This document shows positions 15,891 through 23,292 of a DNA stretch of 64,000 nucleotides, piece by piece. The number at the start of each line of letters is the position of its first letter. Within the stretch, counting starts at the first letter, position 1. The notes under the pieces are model-generated. The model was not told where the DNA came from, did no database searches, and saw only the letters and a list, made by a program, of their open reading frames with translations. The DNA lies in the IMG/VR virus record IMGVR_UViG_3300027987_000368, positions 1-64,000 of that record; one strand, 5' to 3'. This DNA comes from a virus. Position numbers and translations under genes: made by a program.

Positions 15891-16135
15891 CAGCGAGCCA
15901 CCGCCGAGCCGAGCCCATCGCAGTGCATGCGGTACCGGACGTTCCGGCGGTCCGACTCGGGCTTGTAGCCAGTGTGGATGCGCGGCTGCGAACCGCGAAG
16001 CATCGCCGCGATTCCGAGCGGCAGAGTCGTGTCCATCTTCCAGGCCACGACCGCCGCCGTCATGAGCCAGATCTGGGCCGCGTCGCAAAGGTTGGAGATC
16101 TCGGGGTCCAGTGGAAGTGGGTTGGTCATGGTCAT
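15890..16135 (-). CDS. Hypothetical protein, first gene of the minus-strand operon
   Basis: The ATG at 16135 (or 16129) gives about 81 residues; the frame is open further upstream but would run through the operator region and antisense to ardC. A hydrophobic stretch (IWLMTAAVVAW) occurs early, too short for a sure membrane span. It is divergent from ardC, with two 19-bp operators between them. Confidence 0.5.
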   Translation of the reverse strand: MTMTNPLPLDPEISNLCDAAQIWLMTAAVVAWKMDTTLPLGIAAMLRGSQPRIHTGYKPESDRRNVRYRMHCDGLGSAVAR

Positions 16136-16160
16136 GTCGCCTCGCTTGGTCTCATGTACT

Positions 16161-16179
16161 CTAGTCCACGCCGGACTAG
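16161..16179. promoter_or_regulatory. 19-bp inverted-repeat operator, CTAGTCC-N5-GGACTAG
   Basis: Perfect seven-base arms with the same 19-bp span as the sites at 13152-13170 and 16228-16246. It lies in the divergent region between the 15890-16135 gene and ardC, nearer the minus-strand gene. Confidence 0.75.
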
Positions 16180-16205
16180 TGCGCAAGGCCAGGCGACCAA
16201 GTACA

Positions 16206-16223
16206 TGATCTGGCTCGGATAAC
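16206..16223. promoter_or_regulatory. Possible GATAA-type half operator
   Basis: TGATCTGGCTCGGATAAC resembles the cores of the elements at 17149-17164 and 22597-22613 (TTRTC-tgg-CCGG-AYAA pattern). It is placed between the two CTAGTC operators upstream of ardC. The match is partial. Confidence 0.35.
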
Positions 16224-16227
16224 GTGT

Positions 16228-16246
16228 CTAGTCTGGCGTGGACTAG
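16228..16246. promoter_or_regulatory. 19-bp inverted-repeat operator, CTAGTC-N7-GACTAG
   Basis: Perfect six-base arms, 10 bp upstream of the ardC start codon, where a bound protein would block transcription or ribosome loading. It is the second copy in this divergent region; a third lies at the sigma/RHH promoter. Confidence 0.75.
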
Positions 16247-16255
16247 TATATCTGC

Positions 16256-17128
16256 ATGACCGGGCAAGACATCTACACCGACATCGCTAACCAGATCATC
16301 GCGGCCCTGGATCGCGGCATCGCCCCGTGGCGCAGGCCGTGGCGCGTCACTCGCGGCACCGGGTTCCCCACCAACCACTCGACGGGGCGCAGCTACTCGG
16401 GTGTCAACGTGATGATCCTCGCCTGGGCCCAGATGAACGGCGAGCGATCCACGTCGCTCTGGCTGACCTACAAGCAAGCCCAGGGACTCGGTGGCCAAGT
16501 GCGCAAGGGCGAGCGCGGGACCAAGATCCTGGTGATCAAGCCGGTCACGCGCAAGCGCCCCAAGGAAGGCCAAGACGCCAGCTACATGATGTCCAGGAGC
16601 GCGACGGTCTTCAATCTGGACCAGATCGACGGGCTCGAGTTGCCTGAGCTCACCGAACTACCAGCGGTCGAGCCGATCGCTGCGGCCGAAGGTCTGGTCG
16701 CGGCCTACCTTGCCGATGGCCCCAGCCTCGCCCACGGCGGGAACCGGGCTTGCTACGCGCCCAACACCGACGCGATCACGCTCCCGCCGCGTGACCACTT
16801 CGACTCGCCAGCGGCCTACTACAGCACCTTGTTTCACGAGATCGGACACAGCACTGGCCACGGCTCGCGGCTCGACCGGGATCTGACCTCGCTCGCCAAC
16901 GTCCACACCTACGCCCGCGAAGAGCTCGTAGCTGAGTTCGCGGCTGCGTTCCTGCGCGCCCACGCTGGCATCGTTGACGACGTCGAGACCGAGCAATCGG
17001 CTGCCTACCTGCGCGGGTGGGCGAGCAAGATCCGCGAGGATCCCAAGGTCCTGACCTGGGCTGCGTCGCAAGCTCAGAAGGCCGTTGACCACGTGCTCAC
17101 CCACAATGCCGAAGCTGTCGCGGCGTAG
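16256..17128 (+). CDS. ardC: ArdC-like antirestriction protein
   Basis: The 290-residue protein has both ArdC parts: an N-terminal ssDNA-binding domain (about 1-120, with IIAALDRGIAPWRRPWR, NHSTGRSYSGVNVMIL and VRKGERGTKIL) and a C-terminal zincin-type domain with YYSTLFHEIGHSTGHGSRL (HEIGH at 194-198) and the downstream glutamate in EELVAEF. ArdC proteins protect incoming DNA from restriction and have been reported to bind single-stranded DNA. Two 19-bp operators sit just upstream, so it is probably tightly repressed and induced on entry. It is followed by a 15-bp inverted repeat. Confidence 0.93.
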   Translation: MTGQDIYTDIANQIIAALDRGIAPWRRPWRVTRGTGFPTNHSTGRSYSGVNVMILAWAQMNGERSTSLWLTYKQAQGLGGQVRKGERGTKILVIKPVTRKRPKEGQDASYMMSRSATVFNLDQIDGLELPELTELPAVEPIAAAEGLVAAYLADGPSLAHGGNRACYAPNTDAITLPPRDHFDSPAAYYSTLFHEIGHSTGHGSRLDRDLTSLANVHTYAREELVAEFAAAFLRAHAGIVDDVETEQSAAYLRGWASKIREDPKVLTWAASQAQKAVDHVLTHNAEAVAA

Positions 17129-17134
17129 CGTGCT

Positions 17135-17177
17135 CGACATGACCACATTGTCTGACTCGGATAATGTGGTCATGTCG
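17135..17177. promoter_or_regulatory. 15-bp perfect inverted repeat after ardC
   Basis: CGACATGACCACATT (17135-17149) is the exact reverse complement of AATGTGGTCATGTCG (17163-17177), with a 13-base spacer GTCTGACTCGGAT. It begins six bases after the ardC stop. It could be a transcription terminator hairpin without a U tract, or an operator; its AATGTGGTCAT arm recurs at 22612-22622 together with a similar core. Confidence 0.75.
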
Positions 17178-17195
17178 ACTTGGGTTATTATCTTC

Positions 17196-17473
17196 ATGAA
17201 CTCGCCTGATCACGTCGACGACGTCCGGTGCCGGATTTACGGCGGCGACAGCAACCAAGAAGACGAAGACCGGCGTGTCAGCTTCGTCAAGTCATGCGCG
17301 GGCGCGGGCGTGATCGACTGCCGGCCTACGATGGCTTCGTCGCGGCCATGCAAGGCCGGGGCTGGCTGCCCATCGAGCCGGAGTTCGAGCCCAACCCCGA
17401 CGGCGAGGGCAAGATCGGCCGGTGGAGGCTCACCGACAAGGGCCGAGTCGAAGCGGGTGATCTGATCCGCTAG
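17196..17473 (+). pseudogene. Small frameshifted gene
   Basis: From ATG 17196 one frame reads a protein-like sequence (MNSPDHVDDVRCRIYGGDSN, then DEDRRVSFVKSC). After about 17320 that frame degenerates, and another plus frame continues sensibly as AYDGFVAAMQGRGW, PIEPEFEPNPDGEGKIGRW and LTDKGRVEAGDLIR, stopping at 17473. I infer one gene broken by an indel near 17310-17335, or two short overlapping genes (an in-frame ATG at 17228 exists). The C-terminal part looks winged-helix-like. The stop overlaps the convergent gene at 17470. Confidence 0.4.
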
Positions 17474-19311
17474 GGATCAATCGCGTCGAGCGCGAGCTGG
17501 AAGCGCCGCTTCGCTATCGTGTGGCGCGCGACCGGCTCGAGTTCGGCGATCTCCCGCGCGAGCGCAGCGGGACGAGCGCCGCGGGCGTGCCCTGGCGCCG
17601 GGTGGACCGGCTCGGTCCCATCGCAGCTGCGGCCCATCTTGGTCCCGTTGACAGCGAACCTCGAGACCGCGGAGCCGTCGATCGAGGTCACGCCGAGATC
17701 GCGGCAGAGCGCGGCGCGGCGCTCACCGTTGACCCTGCCCACGTGCACCCGCACCCCAAGCTCTAGCCCGAGCTCGGCCCAGTCGTGGACGGTCCGCCAC
17801 TTCCACATGGGGGTGCCAGGGCCCGCGCTCCCGCCGACGAAGATCCCGCCGATCCGGTGCCGCTCGAGCGCGCGCCGGACCTCGAGCACGGTCATCCCGT
17901 CTTGGACCGCGAGCAGCCAGTTCGGCGAAGCGGCGGCGGCGAGGCCGTTGCGGTGCTGCTTCCACCAGGCGATGGAGAACGCGAGCGAGTCGGCGCCGCC
18001 TGCGACGATGTCCGGGAGCACGGCGAAGCTCGGCTGCTCGAGCTCGACCGCGCGCGCGAGCAGCCGCACGAATGGCTCCTCGAGCCAGGCCTTGCCCGCG
18101 ACGTGGCAGGCCCAGGCGCCGTTGTCGATAGCCCATGGCAGGCCAGTCACGGGCTTCGTGTGGCCGCTCAGGTCGTCGAGCTTGTGCCCGCCACGTTTGA
18201 GCTTGCGGACGCGGCAGAGATCCGGCGCGGTCTCGGGGTCGTGGCCCATCGAGATGTGCTCGCCCCGCGGGACGACGCGGGTGGCATCCCTGGTGAGCGT
18301 GGTCCCGTCGAGCAGCATAGTCATGAGCGGCGTGTCGCGGGCATCGAGCAGCGCCTCTCCGCCGTCGCGGATCAGACGGTCGATCCAGTCGTCACCATCA
18401 AATTCTGGCGGCACCGGACCAGGCTCCGGCATGTCCGCGAGTCGCCGTCGCAACGCTGGTATCCACTCGATTGGCGGGACCACGCCCGCGAGGTTGTGGC
18501 CGGTGCCGCGGCAGTCGTTACACTGGGGCAGCACGACGAGCCCAACATTGAGAGATTCGCTAACCGCCTCTATTATTCGCCATTGCGAGTAGTCCGACTC
18601 GGCGCGGGTGTGCATGAGCCGCTCATAGAGCTGGCGGCCGACAACCAGGGGCTGAAGCTCAGTATCACCTGCCATGTCAGCTGACCGCGCCACCCGATGC
18701 ACTGCGGCCAGCGCATCGTCGAAGGTGTCAGCGGTCCCAGTGCATGCCTGGCACTCGCTCGGCTGCACCGGCGCGCTCGGGGCCCAAGAGCATCGACCGT
18801 CGAGCATGTCGAGCAGACGCTGGCCCAAGCGCGCGAGGGTCTTGCCCGCGGCGGCGCTCCGCTTGGCTCCGGTCTTGGCGTAGGCGCGGGAGAGCTTGCC
18901 TGGCCAGCCGCCACGATGCGTCAGCTTCTTGGCTCCGAAGTAGCACCCGCCCGGGCAATCGGCATCGAAGAACGCCACCCCGCGACCATCGCAGACGTCG
19001 CAGGCTTCGATGTCCTCGCCTCGCTCAAACCCGCTAGACCAATTCGAGTCGAAGGTCCCACGGATGCGATTTTCCGGCCCCAGCCCGAGGTCTCGCGTCC
19101 AGTCCTCGAACACCTCCTGTTCGTCGGCCAGCGCCACCAGGCTCCGGCCGTACTCGCGGGCGGCGTGGACATCGAAGGTTCGGCCGAATCCCCAAGCGTC
19201 GAGCGAGCGATTGGAGTCGTCATCTGGCAACGACTCGAAGATCAACTGCTCGACGTTCCGCCGGTGGCGCTGCATTGCGTGGACCCGCTTGGGCCCCACC
19301 GACTGAGTCAT
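17470..19311 (-). CDS. TGT/DpdA-like (transglycosylase superfamily) protein with Cys-rich N-terminal half
   Basis: The C-terminal part of this 613-residue protein (about 390-555) has the TIM-barrel-like pattern of tRNA-guanine transglycosylase relatives in phages: LPWAIDNGAW, FAVLPDIVAGGADSL, WLLAVQDGMT, IGGIFVGGSAG, GVRVHVGRVNGERR and SIDGSAVSRF. This family includes DpdA, which inserts 7-deazaguanines into DNA. No preQ0 synthesis gene (folE, queD, queE, queC) is seen, so a precursor would have to come from the host or from outside the window. Residues 100-270 hold CDVCDGRG, CxxC and CNDCRGTG zinc motifs. Coupled by ATGA to the upstream membrane protein. The subfamily call is from motif memory. 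Confidence 0.55.
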   Translation of the reverse strand: MTQSVGPKRVHAMQRHRRNVEQLIFESLPDDDSNRSLDAWGFGRTFDVHAAREYGRSLVALADEQEVFEDWTRDLGLGPENRIRGTFDSNWSSGFERGEDIEACDVCDGRGVAFFDADCPGGCYFGAKKLTHRGGWPGKLSRAYAKTGAKRSAAAGKTLARLGQRLLDMLDGRCSWAPSAPVQPSECQACTGTADTFDDALAAVHRVARSADMAGDTELQPLVVGRQLYERLMHTRAESDYSQWRIIEAVSESLNVGLVVLPQCNDCRGTGHNLAGVVPPIEWIPALRRRLADMPEPGPVPPEFDGDDWIDRLIRDGGEALLDARDTPLMTMLLDGTTLTRDATRVVPRGEHISMGHDPETAPDLCRVRKLKRGGHKLDDLSGHTKPVTGLPWAIDNGAWACHVAGKAWLEEPFVRLLARAVELEQPSFAVLPDIVAGGADSLAFSIAWWKQHRNGLAAAASPNWLLAVQDGMTVLEVRRALERHRIGGIFVGGSAGPGTPMWKWRTVHDWAELGLELGVRVHVGRVNGERRAALCRDLGVTSIDGSAVSRFAVNGTKMGRSCDGTEPVHPAPGHARGARPAALAREIAELEPVARHTIAKRRFQLALDAIDP

Positions 19312-19607
19312 GGCGCGAGGTCCTCGCCTTGATCGTCAAGGTCGCGCTGCCGCTGGCGATCGTCTTCGGCGAGCTGCGCCGCGTGACCGACCACGATCAG
19401 GATGTGCCCGAGCGTCAGGACTGCCAAGGCGACGCCGGCCATCAAAAACGCGTCGGTGACGACGGGCGTCCAGATGATGGCAGCTATCCACCCCAGCGAG
19501 AGAATGACGCTCGATGCGATCGCGTGCTTGCCCCCGGCTACCGCCGTCGAGGTGGCTACGTCGGTCCACATGCTCGGCTTGGCGGTCGGGGTCTTGCTCG
19601 GTTTCAT
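19308..19607 (-). CDS. Two-span membrane protein, holin candidate
   Basis: The ATG at 19607 (MKPSKTPTAK) gives 99 residues. Two hydrophobic segments (about 22-46 and 52-80) are separated by a short turn and followed by a highly charged tail (EDDRQRQRDLDDQGED). Size, two spans and charged C-terminus fit class II holins, but no endolysin is adjacent (the M14-like gene is 4 kb away). It starts 12 bases after the upstream stop and overlaps the next start by ATGA. Confidence 0.55.
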   Translation of the reverse strand: MKPSKTPTAKPSMWTDVATSTAVAGGKHAIASSVILSLGWIAAIIWTPVVTDAFLMAGVALAVLTLGHILIVVGHAAQLAEDDRQRQRDLDDQGEDLAP

Positions 19608-19618
19608 GGGGGGAGCAA

Positions 19619-20305
19619 TCAGCCAGAGCCTGTTCGATTCCCTGCGCTGGTCTCGCGGGCGTAGAGCCAGCGCCAAGCCCGGACCAGCGGACCGTGCCGC
19701 GCGGCGAGCTCGGCCAGGCGCTCGGACCACGGCTGCCCGACGGCCAGCGCCTGGTCGGTCGCCATCATCCACTCGCCAGACAGCGGCTTGACGCCCATGC
19801 CCGCGAGCAAGCAGCCCGCGGCGACGGCTGGCTCCCAGCACAGCGCGATCACCAGCGGCTCGAGGTCGGCGAGCAGCACTCGAGCAGGTCGATCCGCGTC
19901 GGACTTCTTCGCGGTGATCGTGACCCCGCAAGTGAGTAGCCCGGGACGCAGGCGATCCGCGAACGCCTCGACCGGGGCCTTGGTCATCGCGTTCTCGTAT
20001 CCACCAGACCCGCGCGCGCCGTAGTGCAGGAAGTCGAGCATCCACCGAGCATCTCCGTGCGCCTTGTGAATCTGCCTGGATGGCTCTCGGGCGGTCCCGT
20101 TGACTCGCCGCCACATCCCCGCGAGCTCGGGATCCCGCTGATACATCGTCGCCAGCGGCCGCTGCAGCTTGGCTCGATAGGTGCCCGCCGCGTGACCGAT
20201 CGTCGGGATGCACGAGAGCACGAACGCGAGCGCCTCGCCCTCGACGATCGGCGTGGTCACGGGCTCGCCCACGCCGGCGCCGAACAGGCTGATCTGCTCG
20301 CTCAT
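19619..20305 (-). CDS. Hypothetical protein
   Basis: The ATG at 20305 (MSEQISLFGAGVGEP) overlaps the upstream stop; the open extension upstream is Arg-rich and unlikely to be coding. The 228-residue protein is mixed alpha/beta without cysteine clusters or membrane spans. The opening SLFG resembles starts of several phage DNA-metabolism proteins, but no catalytic motif is evident. Confidence 0.55.
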   Translation of the reverse strand: MSEQISLFGAGVGEPVTTPIVEGEALAFVLSCIPTIGHAAGTYRAKLQRPLATMYQRDPELAGMWRRVNGTAREPSRQIHKAHGDARWMLDFLHYGARGSGGYENAMTKAPVEAFADRLRPGLLTCGVTITAKKSDADRPARVLLADLEPLVIALCWEPAVAAGCLLAGMGVKPLSGEWMMATDQALAVGQPWSERLAELAARHGPLVRAWRWLYARETSAGNRTGSG

Positions 20306-20964
20306 GTGGCCTCGGCCGCGTCGAGCATCTCCACCATCGCGTCGACGTGGGCGCCGAGCATGACGCCGTGGCCATGGCAGTCGGGGCACGGGTCCGCGAC
20401 TGTATGGCCGGTGTTCATACAGTCCGAGCACCCGTAGCCCTCGAAGCGCCCGCTGGCGTGGTCGCAAATGCTCGGATGTCCATCACACCTCGGGCACTCT
20501 CCCCGCAGCCACGCAGCGATCCACTCGCCAAGCGGTTCGCCGGTGGTCATCAGGAGGTCAGCTTCAACGGCGAGCTGATCGCGTCGAACGGGTCGAGCGA
20601 GTTCGGCAACCACGCTGAAGTGCGCGCGATCGCGCGGCGCAAGCTCGCAAACGAGACGTGGCAGCGCATCGCGTTCGCTCTCGATTGGGTGGCTGTAGCT
20701 CGACTCGACACATGCAGCCCACAGGAGAGCTGTGAGCGCGTCAAGTATCCACTTTCGCGCGCACGCTGTGTTGTGCGTCACCATCACCACGCTCCCTACG
20801 ATAGTCGCACTCCATTCTGGCCCAGGCACGAACCCGATCTTCAAGCTGACGCACTCGTGCTGAGCGAGGTGGCGGTCCAATAAGCTGACTGGGTTGGCCC
20901 GAGCATGTGATCGTCGCTGGCGGGTGTCCCACGTGCGGAACACATCTAGAACGTCAGCGTTCAT
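20302..20964 (-). CDS. Hypothetical protein with C-terminal zinc-finger cluster
   Basis: The ATG at 20964 (MNADVLDVFRTW) overlaps the upstream stop as ATGA, giving 220 residues. Its last 60 residues contain four CxxC-type turns: CPRCDG, CSDCMNTG and CPDCHGHG plus single Cys, resembling the DnaJ central zinc domain. The N-terminal part is helical and unrecognised. Similar turns occur in the TGT-like protein downstream. Confidence 0.6.
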   Translation of the reverse strand: MNADVLDVFRTWDTRQRRSHARANPVSLLDRHLAQHECVSLKIGFVPGPEWSATIVGSVVMVTHNTACARKWILDALTALLWAACVESSYSHPIESERDALPRLVCELAPRDRAHFSVVAELARPVRRDQLAVEADLLMTTGEPLGEWIAAWLRGECPRCDGHPSICDHASGRFEGYGCSDCMNTGHTVADPCPDCHGHGVMLGAHVDAMVEMLDAAEAT

Positions 20965-21176
20965 GTTCGAGACCGTGACGTTCGCATGTAGCGGTCGAGG
21001 TCGCGGCACGCCGCCGCCGTCTGTCCCCTGGCGACATCGAGCACGGCCTCTGCCTGTTCGAGCACGGCCGCCGCCGCATCCTCAATCGCCTCCGATTCTG
21101 CCGCAGCCTGGCGCAGCTGCTCGAGCTGCTCGTCGAACCCCGTTGTCGTGTCGACGACCCGCTGTGGAATCCTCAC
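20961..21176 (-). CDS. Small coiled-coil protein
   Basis: A GTG at 21176 overlapping the upstream TGA starts a 71-residue protein. Nearly the whole chain is an Ala/Glu/Gln-rich helix (about 14-60), likely a coiled coil, with a basic tail. It is coupled at both ends and sits next to a two-span membrane peptide, so a membrane-linked oligomer is conceivable; no family is recognised. Confidence 0.5.
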   Translation of the reverse strand: MRIPQRVVDTTTGFDEQLEQLRQAAAESEAIEDAAAAVLEQAEAVLDVARGQTAAACRDLDRYMRTSRSRT

Positions 21177-21343
21177 GACCCAAGCCTCGACAGCAAGATG
21201 GTGCACCCCAACGCGACCACGGCCGCGACCACGAAGATCAGCCCGGCGGTCCACGAGATGCGCGCAACGATGGCGAACATGACGAGCGTCGTCGCCAGCC
21301 AGGCGAGAACGGCAAAGCTTTGGGCGCCCGACTTGGCGTTCAT
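21173..21343 (-). CDS. 56-residue two-span membrane peptide
   Basis: The ATG at 21343 (MNAKSGAQSF) starts a short protein with hydrophobic segments at about 9-28 and 32-52; the frame is open upstream but Arg/Ser-rich and not convincing. It is the first gene of the ATGA-coupled run to 17470. Function is unknown; a holin-like role is possible from size alone. Confidence 0.55.
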   Translation of the reverse strand: MNAKSGAQSFAVLAWLATTLVMFAIVARISWTAGLIFVVAAVVALGCTILLSRLGS

Positions 21344-21428
21344 TGGATAGCTCCGATGCGAATGTGATGAAGCACGACGTCCGCGACCGATGCTCATAGC
21401 GACTGATTCCCAGACATCATCCGAGACA

Positions 21429-22238
21429 TTATCGTGTATGCGTAACCGGAAGATGAATGCGATCCTCCTCGCGCTCGGCATCGTCCTCATCGAACTCGTC
21501 GTCGGAAAAGACCTGGCGGAGCGGGCAGTCCTTCCCGCGCTCGCACACAGACGCCTTGCACCGCACCTCGTCCTCATCGATCGCACCGCAGTGCTCGCAC
21601 CATTCGTATTCGCCGGTATCGCTCCGCTTGAGATCGTCGTGGCCATTGGGAACCTCGAGCCGGACGTCGTGCTCGTCCATCCATTGAGAGAACACCTTGA
21701 TCACGGCGTTCGCCTGGCGGACAGTGAGGGGATCTTCGTCGAAGTGCTCGCCCTCGCTCGCCCGCCCGCGCATGACCTCGTAGGCGTGCTCCATGCGGTC
21801 GTGGTAGTGCTCGGCCGTCCATCGCCAGTAGGGGACCTCGATCGGCAGCGAGCAGATAGGCCAGAACTCGGCCGCATGCTCGACGGTGATGGTCTCTCGC
21901 TCCCCGCCCAGCAGCTCGGCCTGGTCGGGAAGCAGCCGGGTCCAAATCTCGTCTACGAAGTGCTGGTGATCGCTGGCGATCGCTCGCACGTGCTTGTCCG
22001 TCAGCAGGCCAGCATCTTCCGCGCGCGCTGGCACGAGGTCCTGGCCGCGGCTCGAAGGGACACTGCGGGTGCGGAACTTGTCGCGGACCGCCCAACGCCA
22101 CTCGGTGGGGTCGTCACCGAGCCCCAAGGCCTCGACGAGCATCGCCTTGTGGGACTCGATCAGGGCCAGCGTACCGACCTGAACATCGACGGGATGCAAG
22201 AGACCACGTGTGAACATGAACCTTGTTTCGACGGACAT
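21429..22238 (-). CDS. Hypothetical protein with C-terminal Cys cluster
   Basis: The 269-residue soluble protein is helix-rich, with many Trp, His and Glu residues. Near the C-terminus it has EWCEHCGAI, VRCKASVC and KDCPLRQ, likely a zinc ribbon, followed by a very acidic tail (DDEFDEDDAEREEDR). The family is not recognised. Its start lies about 100 bases downstream of the zinc-ribbon gene at 22336-22533. Confidence 0.55.
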   Translation of the reverse strand: MSVETRFMFTRGLLHPVDVQVGTLALIESHKAMLVEALGLGDDPTEWRWAVRDKFRTRSVPSSRGQDLVPARAEDAGLLTDKHVRAIASDHQHFVDEIWTRLLPDQAELLGGERETITVEHAAEFWPICSLPIEVPYWRWTAEHYHDRMEHAYEVMRGRASEGEHFDEDPLTVRQANAVIKVFSQWMDEHDVRLEVPNGHDDLKRSDTGEYEWCEHCGAIDEDEVRCKASVCERGKDCPLRQVFSDDEFDEDDAEREEDRIHLPVTHTR

Positions 22239-22335
22239 CGCCCACTCAACGTGGCCGGGCCCTTGCTATTCCTGCTGGCCGTTCGATTCCCAAGCCGAAG
22301 GTCCGGGACCGCCGTGAGGCGACCCCGGGTGAGAG

Positions 22336-22533
22336 CTACCAGTCGGGCTCGATCGGTTCGTCGACGTCGCCCTGGCTGTAGCCGCGGAAGATCTCCGGGC
22401 GAAACTGCGCGCGCTTGGCCTTCTCGCACTTGTCGCAGACGCGTCCGCAGTAGACGCCTTGGGCATCCTTGAGTTCCCAGGATGTTTTGCCGGAGCCACA
22501 GGGGCAAGTTCGGATTGGCTTGAACATGGTCAT
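22336..22533 (-). CDS. Small zinc-ribbon phage protein
   Basis: The 65-residue product has RTCPCGSGKTSW and VYCGRVCDKCEKAKR, a two-knuckle Cys zinc ribbon, and ends RPEIFRGYSQGDVDEPIEP. The RPEIF...DEPIEP tail is common in small phage proteins of many siphophages; its function is unknown to me. An operator-like element lies 60 bp upstream. Confidence 0.65.
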   Translation of the reverse strand: MTMFKPIRTCPCGSGKTSWELKDAQGVYCGRVCDKCEKAKRAQFRPEIFRGYSQGDVDEPIEPDW

Positions 22534-22595
22534 TGTCTGGTCTTTCTGCCGGATGCTGCCGACATCAACAATATACGCGACATTGACGGAATCAC

Positions 22596-22623
22596 GTTAT
22601 CTGGACCGGACAATGTGGTCATC
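22596..22623. promoter_or_regulatory. Operator-like element related to the ardC inverted repeat
   Basis: TTATCTGGACCGGACAA (22597-22613) is an imperfect inverted repeat matching the core of the 17135-17177 element, and it is followed by TGTGGTCAT, the same arm found there. It lies upstream of the zinc-ribbon gene and overlaps the end of the 22619-23077 gene. Confidence 0.4.
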
Positions 22624-23077
22624 CCTCATCGACCCACCCATAGTGACGCGCGTCGGCGAGGATGTCGTCGTCGCTGTACCCGACGATGTCCTTCATGCCG
22701 ATCAACGCCCTTCGCTTGTTCAGGTAGCGCCGAGCTCGGTCGGCGGGCTGCTCCCGCTTGAGCACGGCGGCGGCGGGCTCTTGCACCGCGAACCAATTAC
22801 TCCCGCCGATGCTGCCGAGTTCGGCAACATCGCCTTTATCGTCCAATCGGACCATACACCGTATGGGTCGGCCCCATGTGATCGCATCGGTCCCGTTCCC
22901 GAACGCAGTCACCATCGATGTCAGCCAGGCGGTTGACGGCGCGTCTTTAGCCAGTGGAGGGCTCTGTTCAAAGACCAAGACCATAGCCAGGGTTCCAAGA
23001 GCGCCCTTGGTCATCACGATCGCTTTGCAGACGTCTGTGAGCTCATGCATGGCTGGGCCGACAGTTGGCGGCTTCAC
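22619..23077 (-). CDS. Hypothetical protein
   Basis: The 152-residue protein has a hydrophobic strand early (GALGTLAMVLVF) and a helical, charged C-terminus ending near GYSDDDILADARHYGW. No cysteine cluster or known motif is present. The start may be 23077 or an ATG nine codons later. It follows the small zinc protein by 23 bases. Confidence 0.5.
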   Translation of the reverse strand: MKPPTVGPAMHELTDVCKAIVMTKGALGTLAMVLVFEQSPPLAKDAPSTAWLTSMVTAFGNGTDAITWGRPIRCMVRLDDKGDVAELGSIGGSNWFAVQEPAAAVLKREQPADRARRYLNKRRALIGMKDIVGYSDDDILADARHYGWVDEG

Positions 23078-23100
23078 CTATTCCACGGCCGCCTGGGCAT

Positions 23101-23292
23101 CTAGCCCCCGGGCACATCGAGTGTGGTCGCGGGTGCGCTGGCGTTCGCCCACGCATCCAGCTTCGCCGCGTCACCCGATGATGCTCGAGTCGAGGCGCCG
23201 CACGGGCACGCCCCACGCCATCGCCCGTCGTCATGACGCCAAGCCAGCTTGAGCTTGCCGCACGCGAAGCAACCGGTGAGCAAGATCCTCAT
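23101..23292 (-). CDS. Small two-knuckle zinc protein
   Basis: The ATG at 23292 overlaps the methyltransferase stop as ATGA and gives 63 residues. CFACGKLKLAW and GACPCG form a Cys4 ribbon; the rest is Ala/Ser-rich. Translational coupling to the C5 methyltransferase suggests, without proof, an accessory role. Confidence 0.55.
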   Translation of the reverse strand: MRILLTGCFACGKLKLAWRHDDGRWRGACPCGASTRASSGDAAKLDAWANASAPATTLDVPGG

